A DNA stretch of 64,000 nucleotides from NCBI RefSeq assembly GCF_010728325.1, contig NZ_AP022570.1, positions 2,604,001 through 2,668,000 of the forward strand, in the 5' to 3' direction. The notes under the pieces are model-generated. The model did not search any database. It was not told the DNA's origin and worked only from the letters and a program-made list of their open reading frames with translations. Shown piece after piece: positions 46,837-55,077 of this stretch. How positions within the stretch are numbered: the stretch's first letter is position 1; each line of letters opens with the position of its first letter. The stretch comes from Mycolicibacterium poriferae. GTDB taxonomy: Bacteria; Actinomycetota; Actinomycetes; Mycobacteriales; Mycobacteriaceae. Position numbers and translations under genes: made by a program.

Positions 46837-47964
46837 GTGCACCCGAGGGGCACCAGGCGCTCGGCACTATCGGGTGCGCGCCCACGGCGACGTATGGCCG
46901 CGTTCGTCACCGTCGTATGCGTCGCGACGTCGTGCGCCAACGGGACACCGCAGGAGGGGGAGCAGCGTCGTCCCTCGATGGGCACGGCCTCGACATCGCT
47001 GACTCTCGACGGCGAGCCGTGGTGGCCCGTCGGTCTCAACGCCTACCAGTTGGGCACCGATTGGCGGGTCAACGCGGGGTGCGGGGCGCAGGTGGATCTC
47101 GACGGCTACTTCGCCCGGCTGCCGCCCCACACCCTGACCCGGTTCAACGCCTACTCCAGCCTGGCGGTCGACGAGGACACCGGCGAACTGGATTTCGGTC
47201 CCCTCGACGCGGTCTTCGAAGCCGCCGAGCGGCACGGGCAGCTGCTCAACGCCGTCCTGGCCAACAGCGAAGGTTCCTGTGAGGGAGGCGAATTCAAGGG
47301 ACATGACTGGTTCGCAGGTCAGTGGCGCACGCAGGTACTGCCGGGCGAGCCGATGCCGTACCGGGATTGGGTCGACACGGCGGTCCGGCGCTGGAGAGAC
47401 TCGGCCGCAGCGGCGGCCTGGACTCCGGTGGGGGAACCAGAGCCGTCGATCTGTGCGGCCCAGGGGTGCGACTGGCAGGTCAGGGACTGTCCCGCCGATG
47501 CGGCCGTGGTGGTGCGCACCTTCGTCGACGAGGTCGGCGAACGCATCCGTGCGCTCGATCCGGATGCGCTGATCTGGGAGGGCAGAGCAGGCGGCGGCCA
47601 GTGTGGATCGGCGGGCGACGACTACGCCTATGTCGGCGCCTCACCCGGCGTCGACGTCTTGGAGTACCACGACTACGAAGTCGGCCGGGAACTGCCCGGT
47701 GACCCGGTCAGCGGGCTCGGCCGCCGCCTCGCACAGGCTCGCGCGTTGGACAAGCCGCTCGTCGTCGCCGAACTCGGGGTGCATGCCGGAACCTGCCTGC
47801 CGGCCACCCGGCGCCGGGAGCTCGTGTCACGGACCGTCGGGCACCTGCGCGCCGCCGGCGCCGCCGGTGTGCTGTTCTGGGCGTTCGTCCCCGATCCGCG
47901 CACCGACCAGTGCACCTACGACATCGGGCCCGACGATCCGCTGATGACACTCGTCGGGCGATGA
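46837..47964 (+). CDS. Putative secreted glycoside hydrolase-like lipoprotein (clan GH-A type)
   Basis: About 375 residues. A basic segment and hydrophobic stretch (MAAFVTVVCVATSC) form a lipoprotein signal with Cys as lipidation site. The mature part looks like a (beta/alpha)8 glycosidase. LDGEPWWPVGLNAYQLG opens it, GEPEPS could hold the acid/base Glu, and VVAELGVHAG could hold the nucleophile. A WAF segment closes the barrel. The substrate is unknown. The start may be GTG 46819, GTG 46837 or ATG 46894; I prefer 46837 because it keeps the basic n-region. As I recall, the M. tuberculosis locus lacks this gene. Confidence 0.68.
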   Translation: MHPRGTRRSALSGARPRRRMAAFVTVVCVATSCANGTPQEGEQRRPSMGTASTSLTLDGEPWWPVGLNAYQLGTDWRVNAGCGAQVDLDGYFARLPPHTLTRFNAYSSLAVDEDTGELDFGPLDAVFEAAERHGQLLNAVLANSEGSCEGGEFKGHDWFAGQWRTQVLPGEPMPYRDWVDTAVRRWRDSAAAAAWTPVGEPEPSICAAQGCDWQVRDCPADAAVVVRTFVDEVGERIRALDPDALIWEGRAGGGQCGSAGDDYAYVGASPGVDVLEYHDYEVGRELPGDPVSGLGRRLAQARALDKPLVVAELGVHAGTCLPATRRRELVSRTVGHLRAAGAAGVLFWAFVPDPRTDQCTYDIGPDDPLMTLVGR

Positions 47965-47971
47965 CGCGGGC

Positions 47972-48460
47972 TCATTGCGTCGGCTTGAGCCGGATGGGGG
48001 TCTCGGCCAGCAGGTCGAGCGGATCGACATAGTCGGCCCGTGCCGCCGGCCCCCACATCGCGCCCCAGTGCAGACAGGCTTGTGCCGCGCAGCCCGCATG
48101 GCCGGCGACGACCGTACCGATCGCCGTCGCGGCGTCGACGGCCTGCCCGCGCCGCACCGCCGGTCGAACCGGCTCGTAGGTGGTGCGCAGCCCGCCCGGG
48201 TGCGCGATCGACACCAGCGGTCGCCCCGCCAGGTCCCCGGCGAACACGACCGTGCCCGCGGCGGCCGCATAGACCGGTTGGCCAGCCAGAGCCGCCAGAT
48301 CCACACCGCGATGCCCCGGCTGCCAATTGGGCGACGGCGCGTCGAACGTCCGCGCCACGGCCGGCCGGGGCCGCAGCGGCCAGTCGAACCGTCCGCCGTC
48401 ACCCCACGCGGGGGGCACCCCCAGCGCCGTCAGAATGACGATCACCGCGATCAGGCGCAT
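47972..48460 (-). CDS. M23-family (LytM-like) exported protein, probably catalytically impaired
   Basis: A 162-residue protein with a signal peptide (residues 1-19) and a LytM domain, orthologous to Rv2891. The first metal motif HRGVD is intact. The usual YxHL is YEPV, and the usual HLH is CLH, so two catalytic His are replaced. The same ACLHWG form recurs in short actinobacterial M23 proteins as I recall. It may therefore act as a regulator or binding protein rather than an endopeptidase. It is convergent with the glycosidase-like gene. Confidence 0.85.
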   Translation of the reverse strand: MRLIAVIVILTALGVPPAWGDGGRFDWPLRPRPAVARTFDAPSPNWQPGHRGVDLAALAGQPVYAAAAGTVVFAGDLAGRPLVSIAHPGGLRTTYEPVRPAVRRGQAVDAATAIGTVVAGHAGCAAQACLHWGAMWGPAARADYVDPLDLLAETPIRLKPTQ

Positions 48461-48559
48461 CCGAGCATTTCAGCGCGTTCACCCTCGCCCGCGCCAGACC
48501 CCACGGCCGGGCCTGTGGACAACCGGCAGGCGCTGTTCAGCGGTGGTCAAAGCACCCTG

Positions 48560-48572
48560 TTACACGGTGTAA
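48560..48572. promoter_or_regulatory. Inverted repeat overlapping a putative rpsB -10 element
   Basis: TTACAC-G-GTGTAA is a perfect 6-bp inverted repeat. It overlaps TAAACT (48570-48575), which fits the mycobacterial -10 consensus TANNNT. It lies about 180 bp before rpsB. This may be the rpsB-tsf promoter with an operator; the assignment is by position only. Confidence 0.45.
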
Positions 48573-48583
48573 ACTTCTCACCG

Positions 48584-48603
48584 CAGCTCGCTACTGCGAG
48601 CTG
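48584..48603 (+). promoter_or_regulatory. Perfect hairpin in the rpsB leader
   Basis: CAGCTCGC (48584-48591) and GCGAGCTG (48596-48603) form an 8-bp stem with a TACT loop, just downstream of the putative promoter. No T-run follows, so a terminator is unlikely. It would sit at the 5' end of the rpsB leader, where it could stabilise the mRNA or serve autoregulation by S2. Confidence 0.45.
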
Positions 48604-48754
48604 ACTTCGCGCGTCTGCGACACGGCCCCACTGGTCCGTCACCTCGCATGCCGGGCGGTCCCGTCCCCAGGTCGGGTCCGGCATCGAAGCAGTCGCCAGG
48701 GTCCGGCTCACCCGATGCCGGACGACAACCGACAACTGAAGGTAAAGCACAACC

Positions 48755-49582
48755 ATGGCTGTTGTAACCATGAAGCAGCTGCTCGACAGCGGCACCCACT
48801 TCGGGCATCAGACCCGTCGCTGGAATCCCAAGATGAAGCGGTTCATCTTCACCGACCGCAACGGCATCTACATCATCGACCTGCAGCAGACGCTGACCTA
48901 CATCGACAAGGCCTACGAGTTCGTCAAGGAGACGGTCGCGCACGGCGGGTCGATCATGTTCGTCGGCACCAAGAAGCAGGCCCAGGAGTCCATCGCCGAA
49001 GAAGCCACCCGCGTCGGCATGCCGTACGTCAACCAGCGCTGGCTGGGCGGCATGCTCACCAACTTCTCCACCGTGCACAAGCGGCTGCAGCGGCTCAAGG
49101 AGCTCGAGGCGATGGAGCAGACCGGTGGCTTCGAGGGTCGCACCAAGAAGGAAATCCTGATGCTGACCCGCGAGAAGAACAAGCTCGAGCGCAGCCTCGG
49201 CGGTATCCGGGACATGCAGAAGGTTCCGTCGGCGATCTGGGTCGTCGACACCAACAAGGAGCATCTCGCGGTCGCCGAGGCGCGCAAGCTCAACATCCCG
49301 ATCATCGCGATCCTCGACACCAACTGCGATCCGGATCTCGTCGACTACCCGATCCCGGGCAACGACGACGCCATCCGGTCCGCCGCGCTGCTGACCAAGG
49401 TGGTGGCCTCCGCGGTTGCCGAGGGTCTGCAGGCCCGGGCCGGCGGTGGCGCCGACAAGGCCGAGGCCGGTCAGGATGGGGCGGCTGCCGAACCGCTGGC
49501 CGAGTGGGAGCAGGAGCTGCTCGCGGGCGCGACCACGTCCGCCCCCGAGACCGCGGGCGACGGGGCCCCGACCACCTCTTAA
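48755..49582 (+). CDS. rpsB: 30S ribosomal protein S2 (uS2)
   Basis: A 275-residue S2 with [22 protein letters not shown] at the start and [22 protein letters not shown] near the end. An acidic, Ala/Gly-rich tail of about 45 residues is typical of mycobacteria. The ATG at 48755 follows GAAGG. It is followed by tsf after 27 bp. Confidence 0.97.
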   Translation: MAVVTMKQLLDSGTHFGHQTRRWNPKMKRFIFTDRNGIYIIDLQQTLTYIDKAYEFVKETVAHGGSIMFVGTKKQAQESIAEEATRVGMPYVNQRWLGGMLTNFSTVHKRLQRLKELEAMEQTGGFEGRTKKEILMLTREKNKLERSLGGIRDMQKVPSAIWVVDTNKEHLAVAEARKLNIPIIAILDTNCDPDLVDYPIPGNDDAIRSAALLTKVVASAVAEGLQARAGGGADKAEAGQDGAAAEPLAEWEQELLAGATTSAPETAGDGAPTTS

Positions 49583-49609
49583 TTCGAACCTCGTCGACGA
49601 AAGGCTGAC

Positions 49610-50425
49610 ATGGCTAACTACACCGCTGCCGACGTCAAGCGCCTCCGGGAGCTGACCGGTGCCGGAATGATGGACTCGAAGAACGCGCTCGTCGAGGCCG
49701 ACGGCGACTTCGACAAGGCCGTCGAACTCCTGCGCATCAAGGGCGCCAAGGACGTCGGCAAGCGCGCTGAGCGCGCCACTGCCGAAGGTCTGGTGGCGGC
49801 CAAGGACGGCGCCCTGATCGAGCTGAACTCCGAGACCGACTTCGTCGCCAAGAACGCGGAGTTCCAGGGGGTCGCTGACCAGATCGTCGCGGCCGCCGCG
49901 GCGGCCAAGGCCACCGACCTCGACGCGCTCAAGGCGGCCAAGGTGGGGGATACCACCGTCGAGCAGACCATCGCCGACCTGTCGGCGAAGATCGGCGAGA
50001 AGCTCGAACTGCGTCGCGTGGCCTATTTCGACGGCACGGTCGAGACCTACCTGCACAAGCGGGCTGCCGATCTGCCGCCGGCCGTGGGTGTGCTCGTGGA
50101 GTACCAGGGCTCGGACAAGGAGGCGGCGCATGCGGTCGCGCTGCAGATCGCGGCGCTGAAGGCCCGCTACCTCAGCCGTGAGGACGTGCCGGAGGACATC
50201 GTCGCCAACGAGCGCCGCATCGCCGAGGAGACGGCCCGCAACGAAGGCAAGCCGGAGCAGGCGCTGCCGAAGATCGTCGAGGGCCGGGTGAACGGCTTCT
50301 ACAAGGACGTCGTGCTGCTCGACCAGCCGTCGGTGTCCGACAACAAGAAGACCGTCAAGGCGCTGCTCGACGAGGCCGGCGTGACCGTGACGCGGTTCGT
50401 CCGCTTCGAGGTCGGCCAGGCCTGA
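49610..50425 (+). CDS. tsf: Elongation factor Ts
   Basis: A 271-residue EF-Ts, the nucleotide exchange factor for EF-Tu. The UBA-like N-terminus ([22 protein letters not shown]) carries the TGAGMMD signature, and [12 protein letters not shown] marks the core. It forms an operon with rpsB. A strong terminator follows at 50497-50538. Confidence 0.97.
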   Translation: MANYTAADVKRLRELTGAGMMDSKNALVEADGDFDKAVELLRIKGAKDVGKRAERATAEGLVAAKDGALIELNSETDFVAKNAEFQGVADQIVAAAAAAKATDLDALKAAKVGDTTVEQTIADLSAKIGEKLELRRVAYFDGTVETYLHKRAADLPPAVGVLVEYQGSDKEAAHAVALQIAALKARYLSREDVPEDIVANERRIAEETARNEGKPEQALPKIVEGRVNGFYKDVVLLDQPSVSDNKKTVKALLDEAGVTVTRFVRFEVGQA

Positions 50426-50496
50426 CGACGGACGTTGCGGAGGTATCCGGTCCATCGGGTTCACGCCCGATGACCGGCACCGCCGGATAGCTGAGA

Positions 50497-50538
50497 CACG
50501 CGGCCCTGGGACATCGGTCCCGGGGCCGCGTGCCTTTT
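50497..50538 (+). terminator. Rho-independent terminator of rpsB-tsf
   Basis: A 16-bp GC-rich stem (50497-50512 paired with 50517-50532, one G-T wobble) with an ATCG loop is followed by CCTTTT. It is placed 71 bp after the tsf stop and is the clearest intrinsic terminator in the window. Confidence 0.88.
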
Positions 50539-50824
50539 GTCGAGGCCGGGAAGTTTGCGGCGGCGTGCGGCGCCTTTGCCACCGCGACAGCGGCGGTAGC
50601 AGAAAATCGGCGACCAGGGCGCGGGCCCGCATCGATCCCGGTGGTCGGCTGGCCGGTGCTTTCGCAGCCCGATTTGCCAAACAACCAACCTGGCGCTGCT
50701 GGCAAACTCTTCGCGAAAGTATTTCGACGTCATCCACCCAGCTCAACCGCGAATTGCCGGTTCAGATGGTCGAGTCGGGTTAACCTCACCAAGTGAGGGA
50801 TCCCCAACCCGCCGCACGGCACAC
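50539..50824. other. Intergenic region upstream of the sugar transferase
   Basis: About 286 bp after the tsf terminator with no convincing gene. It is locally AT-richer at about 50695-50785. It ends with the palindrome GGTTAACC (50778-50785), a TAACCT -10 candidate (50781-50786) and the inverted repeat CCTCAC-caa-GTGAGG (50784-50798), all within 50 bp of the GTG start. Confidence 0.45.
50784..50798. promoter_or_regulatory. Inverted repeat overlapping the sugar transferase promoter
   Basis: CCTCAC and GTGAGG arms separated by 3 nt overlap TAACCT (50781-50786), a fit to TANNNT. They lie 26 bp before the GTG start. The position is suitable for a repressor site or a short leader hairpin. The repeat is certain; the function is inferred. 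Confidence 0.42.
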
Positions 50825-52315
50825 GTGACCGGCCTGCTGGACCGGCCGACCGTGCCGATGGCACGTGCCCGCCGCGTGGCGGTCGCTGCAGTGCCCGCCT
50901 CCGGCACGCGCCGGCGCATGGGGTGGGAGCCGATCGTCGGCGCACTGGTCGACTTGACGTCGGCGTCCGCGGCCGTCGCGGTCGGCATGACCTGGGCCAA
51001 TCATCTGGGCTACGAGCTGCCCCCGGCGTGGATGGTGTGCTTCTTCGCCCCCACCGTCGTGGCGCTGTCGGCGATGGGCTCGCTGTACCGCCGTTCGTTG
51101 AAGCGCAGCTTCCTCGACGAGCTGCCCATGCTCGAAGCGATCGCCGCACTCGCTGCAATGCTGATGCTCAGTGGACTGGTGTTCAGGTCGGGCGTGGAGG
51201 GCTCGCTCGGCAGCGTCGGCAGCGCTGTGGCGCGGGTCTGGATATGTGCGGCCGTGCTCGTGCCCGCGGGCCGGTTGCTGTGGATCGTGGCTCGGCGCCG
51301 AGGTTTCCGTCGCGATGTCCTCAAAGCGCCGATGTTGATCGTCGGCAACGGCAGGATCGCCGCGAAGGTGGTCGAGCGGATCAACGCCAACCCGGAGTAC
51401 GGGTTGGTGCCCATCGGACTGGTCGACGACGACCTGCCGATGATGGGCGCCCAGCGGAATGAACCCGCCTGCATCCCTTACCTCGGCACGTTGGCCGACC
51501 TCGACGACATCATCACGCGGACCGAGGCGCAATGCATGGTGGTCGCGTTCTCGCGGACCCGTGACGACGTGATGAGCGACGCGGTCAGGGTCGCGCACCG
51601 CCATGGACTCGCCGTGTGGGTGGTCCCTCGCATCTTCGACACCATCGGTGTGCGGGCACGCATCGACCATGTGGGCGGACTGCCGCTGATCGCGGTGCCG
51701 CACACCGACCCCCGCGGGTGGCAGTTCGTCGCCAAACACGTCTCCGACCGGATCTTCGCCGCCGCGGGGCTGCTGGTGATCTCACCGATGTTTTTGCTGT
51801 TGATGTTGTTGGTTCGCCTGAGCTCGCCGGGGCCGATCTTCTTCAGCCAACCCCGGGTCGGACGCGACGGCCGGGTCTTCGGCTGCTTGAAGTTCCGGTC
51901 GATGCGTCCGCCCCGCGACTCCGATGCGGTCTTCACACGCGACGGCGCATCGGCGCCGGGAGGCGTGGAGGGCGAGGACCGCCGCACGACCATCGGCAAG
52001 ATCTTGCGGGCCACCTCACTCGACGAACTGCCGCAGTTGGTGAACGTGGCGCGAGGTGAGATGAGCCTGGTGGGTCCGCGACCCGAGCGGCCCGAATACG
52101 TCGACCTGTTCAACGTCCAGATCGCCCGCTACGGCGAACGGCACCGGGTCAAGGCCGGGATCACCGGTTGGGCACAGGTGCATGGCCTGCGCGGGCAGAC
52201 CTCGATCGCCGATCGCGCCGAGTGGGACAACTTCTACATCGAGAACTGGTCGTTGTGGCTCGATTGGAAGATTCTCGCGATGACCGTCGCCGCGGTGCTG
52301 CGTCGCGCCGAGTGA
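50825..52315 (+). CDS. Polyprenyl-phosphate sugar-1-phosphate transferase (WcaJ-like)
   Basis: A 496-residue initiating glycosyltransferase. About four N-terminal transmembrane segments precede a Rossmann-like domain (APMLIVGNGRIAAKVVER). A further membrane segment (IFAAAGLLVISPMFLLLMLL) leads into the catalytic domain, with CLKFRSM, SLDELPQLVNV, GPRPERPE and WAQVHGLRGQTS. It transfers a sugar phosphate to polyprenyl phosphate at the start of exopolysaccharide or glycolipid assembly. No polymerase, flippase or other glycosyltransferase lies nearby, so the pathway is unclear. Confidence 0.9.
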   Translation: MTGLLDRPTVPMARARRVAVAAVPASGTRRRMGWEPIVGALVDLTSASAAVAVGMTWANHLGYELPPAWMVCFFAPTVVALSAMGSLYRRSLKRSFLDELPMLEAIAALAAMLMLSGLVFRSGVEGSLGSVGSAVARVWICAAVLVPAGRLLWIVARRRGFRRDVLKAPMLIVGNGRIAAKVVERINANPEYGLVPIGLVDDDLPMMGAQRNEPACIPYLGTLADLDDIITRTEAQCMVVAFSRTRDDVMSDAVRVAHRHGLAVWVVPRIFDTIGVRARIDHVGGLPLIAVPHTDPRGWQFVAKHVSDRIFAAAGLLVISPMFLLLMLLVRLSSPGPIFFSQPRVGRDGRVFGCLKFRSMRPPRDSDAVFTRDGASAPGGVEGEDRRTTIGKILRATSLDELPQLVNVARGEMSLVGPRPERPEYVDLFNVQIARYGERHRVKAGITGWAQVHGLRGQTSIADRAEWDNFYIENWSLWLDWKILAMTVAAVLRRAE

Positions 52316-52351
52316 CCCCGACCGGCCGGTACGCTTTGGTACCGTCGAGCC

Positions 52352-53758
52352 ATGGATCGCATCAGCGCTGTTGCCGACGACGCCCTGGGTGAGTTCGACG
52401 CCGTCGGGTTGGTGGAGGCGCTGCGCACCGGCACGGTGTCGCCGACCGAGGTGATCGAGGCCGCCATCGCGCGCACCGAAGCGGTGAACCCGGCGCTGAA
52501 CGGGCTGGCGTACGAGGCCTACGACCGGGCCCGGACCCGGTCCCGGCGGTCGCACCCCTACGGCGGCTTCTTAGACGGGGTACCGACCTTCATCAAAGAC
52601 AACGTCGCTGTCGCGGGAATGCCGACGATGGAGGGAACCGATGCGTGGGAGCCGCGAATCGCCGCCGAGGACGGTGATTTCGCGCGCGCGTATCTGGCGA
52701 CCGGTCTGGTTCCTCTGGGCAAGACGCTGCTCTCGGAGTTCGGTTTCAGCGCTTCCGCCGAGCATCCACGGCTGGGCCCGGTGCGGAATCCCTGGCACAC
52801 CGAGCACACCGCTGGCGCGTCGTCGTCAGGCTCTGCGGCATTCGTGGCGGCCGGGGTGGTGCCCATCGCACACGCCAACGACGGTGGCGGATCGATCAGG
52901 ATCCCCGCTGCCTGCAACGGGCTGGTCGGGCTGAAGCCGACCCGCGGCCGGCTGCCGCTGGACGCCAACATGCGCCAGATGCCGTTGCACATCGTGCACA
53001 ACGGAGTGGTGACCCGCAGCGTGCGCGACACCGCGGCCTTCTACAGAGAGATGGAACGCGTCCAGCGCAACCCCAGACTGCCTGCCATCGGGGACGTGAC
53101 CGGGCCGAGCGCCAATCGCCTGCGAATTGCGGTGTGCACACGCTCCATTGCCCGCGAAGCCAGCCCCGAGGTCACCGAGCTGACCCACAAGACTGCCGCT
53201 GTTCTCGAGCGACTCGGTCATCACGTGACGGCCATCGAGAATCCGGTGCCCGAGCGGTTCATGGATGACTTCCTGCTGTACTGGTCGTTCCTGGCGTTCG
53301 CCCTGGTGCGTGGCGGCCGCCGGACCTTCGGGCAGAGCTTCCAGCGCAGTCAACTCGACAATCTGACACTGGGACTCGAACGCCACGCGGCGCGGCGTCT
53401 GCACCGGCTACCTGCGGCGCTCGCCCGCCTCGCCCGCATCCGACGTGTCACGTCACGTCTGACGGCGAGCTACGACATCGTGCTCACACCGACCTTGGCC
53501 GACGTCACCCCCCGTATCGGTCATCTCGACCCGACGGCCGATTATCAACAGATCATCGACAGACTCATCGACTGGGTCGCCTTCACCCCACTGCAGAACG
53601 CGACGGGTGAACCGGCCATCTCGCTGCCGCTTGCGGAATCCGCGTCGGGTCTGCCCGTCGGCATGATGTTCTCTGCGGCGCATGGCGAAGATGCCCGCCT
53701 GCTCGAATTGGCCTTCGAGCTCGAGCAAGCCCAGCCGTGGCCGACGCTCTGGACCTGA
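52352..53758 (+). CDS. amiC: Amidase signature family enzyme (AmiC-like)
   Basis: A 468-residue amidase. The Ser-cisSer-Lys triad is visible: Lys in PTFIKDNVAV, the cis-Ser in AGASSSGSAA, and the nucleophile in DGGGSIRIPAA. Such enzymes hydrolyse carboxamides with broad specificity. It matches Rv2888c by position and motif. The start ATG is 36 bp after the sugar transferase stop. A palindrome lies 57 bp past its stop. Confidence 0.92.
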   Translation: MDRISAVADDALGEFDAVGLVEALRTGTVSPTEVIEAAIARTEAVNPALNGLAYEAYDRARTRSRRSHPYGGFLDGVPTFIKDNVAVAGMPTMEGTDAWEPRIAAEDGDFARAYLATGLVPLGKTLLSEFGFSASAEHPRLGPVRNPWHTEHTAGASSSGSAAFVAAGVVPIAHANDGGGSIRIPAACNGLVGLKPTRGRLPLDANMRQMPLHIVHNGVVTRSVRDTAAFYREMERVQRNPRLPAIGDVTGPSANRLRIAVCTRSIAREASPEVTELTHKTAAVLERLGHHVTAIENPVPERFMDDFLLYWSFLAFALVRGGRRTFGQSFQRSQLDNLTLGLERHAARRLHRLPAALARLARIRRVTSRLTASYDIVLTPTLADVTPRIGHLDPTADYQQIIDRLIDWVAFTPLQNATGEPAISLPLAESASGLPVGMMFSAAHGEDARLLELAFELEQAQPWPTLWT

Positions 53759-53815
53759 TCGCACCCGCAGACCCGCACGCAGCCGACGAAATTCGTTGCT
53801 GCCCTGACACATCGC

Positions 53816-53841
53816 GTTAACGGGACCGCGGTCCTGTTAAC
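53816..53841. promoter_or_regulatory. 26-bp near-perfect palindrome upstream of the ABC transporter operon
   Basis: Two GTTAAC hexamers (53816-53821 and 53836-53841) flank the perfect palindrome GGACCGCGGTCC (53823-53834). The whole 26 bp is symmetric except for one base pair (53822/53835). It lies 57 bp before the first permease gene, in the 140-bp gap after the amidase. The size and symmetry suit a TetR-type dimer or tandem dimer operator. No T-run supports a terminator. No regulator gene is adjacent. Confidence 0.62.
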
Positions 53842-53898
53842 CCCGCCGACACGCCGCACGGCCGTCGGTGAAACGTTGCCGTCTCACCATCGCTTCTT

Positions 53899-55077
53899 GT
53901 GGAGACCAGTCCGGTCGCAAACACGGCCCCGCACACACGAGCACCGCAGATCCCCACCGGCTCGCAGAACACGTTCGTCTGCCTGGTTCGGTTCGCCCTG
54001 GCCAACATTCGGCGCCGGCCGGAGCGCTTCGTGCTGTCCGTGGTGGGCATCGCGCTCGCGATCGCCTGTGTGACGGTCGTGCGGACGATCTCGGCAGGCT
54101 TCGCGATCACCGGTGCCGAGTCGATCACCGATGTGCTCGGCGGAGGTCAGCTTTGGGTGGTTCCGGCCGCCGGCACGCACTTCGACCCGCAGGCGCAGGC
54201 CTTGGTCGCCGCCGGCCCCGCCCCCGCGCTCACGGTGCCCGCAGGCTGGTCGGCCACCCGCACGCTGTCGGGCGTCGTCGAGGTCGACGGAGAGCCGGTG
54301 GCTCTGCAGGGCAGGGACGGAATCGCCGGCGGCGAAGCCGTTGTGGGATCCAAACTGGCTGAACGGCTCGGGGTCGGGCGGGGTGACGACGTCACCGTAG
54401 GTGCGCAGCAGTTGCGTGTCGTGACAGCCGGGGACGGGCAATCGCTGACGGTGTCGACTGCGCTGGCCCGCTCACTGGTAGGTGACAACGGATGGTGGGT
54501 GGTGTCCGCCCCGGCGGGCCAGGAGAACCGACGCGATCTCGCCGCGGCATTCGGCGCTGCGGCGGGTCTGCCCTACACCGCGGATCCGGCCGTGCGACCG
54601 GATGCCGCAGGTACCGGCATGATCTACGACACCGTGGGTGGGTCGGGCCCTTTGACCTTCGAGCAGAAGTTCTCGGCGCTGTTCTCCGGCAAGGTGACCG
54701 GATCCACGCTCGGGTTGATCTCCATGATCGGACTGGTACTGGGGTTCGTCATCGCGGTCTCGTCGTTCCTGGCGGCGGTCACCGAGCGCAAGCGGGAGTT
54801 CGGCATCATGTCCAGCATCGGATTGGCCGACGAAGTGCTCTACTTCTTCCTCGTCGAATCGGCGATGGTGTTCCTGACGTCGTATGTCGTCGGTGTGATC
54901 GTTGCGGGTATCGCTGTCGCGCTGGTCATCCCCGGCATCGCCACGATGACGGCGTGGCTGCAGGGAGCGGCGTTGACCGCCATGTTCCTGCCCGCGATGG
55001 CGATCGTCGGAGCGTTGGTGCCGGTGCATCGGCTGCTGCAGCAGCGGCCTGTCTCACTGTTGGGGGACCGCTGGTGA
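53899..55077 (+). CDS. ABC transporter permease, FtsX/MacB type (large subunit)
   Basis: A 392-residue permease. An N-terminal transmembrane helix (FVLSVVGIALAIACVTVV) is followed by a MacB-like extracytoplasmic domain of about 200 residues and three C-terminal helices. ERKREFGIMSSIGLADEVLYFFLVES marks the FtsX domain. It heads a five-gene unit and overlaps the second permease by 4 bp. MacB-type systems do not import; they move or mechanically act on substrates outside the membrane. The GTG start is at 53899. Confidence 0.87.
   Translation: METSPVANTAPHTRAPQIPTGSQNTFVCLVRFALANIRRRPERFVLSVVGIALAIACVTVVRTISAGFAITGAESITDVLGGGQLWVVPAAGTHFDPQAQALVAAGPAPALTVPAGWSATRTLSGVVEVDGEPVALQGRDGIAGGEAVVGSKLAERLGVGRGDDVTVGAQQLRVVTAGDGQSLTVSTALARSLVGDNGWWVVSAPAGQENRRDLAAAFGAAAGLPYTADPAVRPDAAGTGMIYDTVGGSGPLTFEQKFSALFSGKVTGSTLGLISMIGLVLGFVIAVSSFLAAVTERKREFGIMSSIGLADEVLYFFLVESAMVFLTSYVVGVIVAGIAVALVIPGIATMTAWLQGAALTAMFLPAMAIVGALVPVHRLLQQRPVSLLGDRW

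Noticed and set aside
48584..48603. Terminator of the region upstream of rpsB
   Set aside because: There is no T-run and no gene on the plus strand ends nearby. The position suits a leader hairpin instead.
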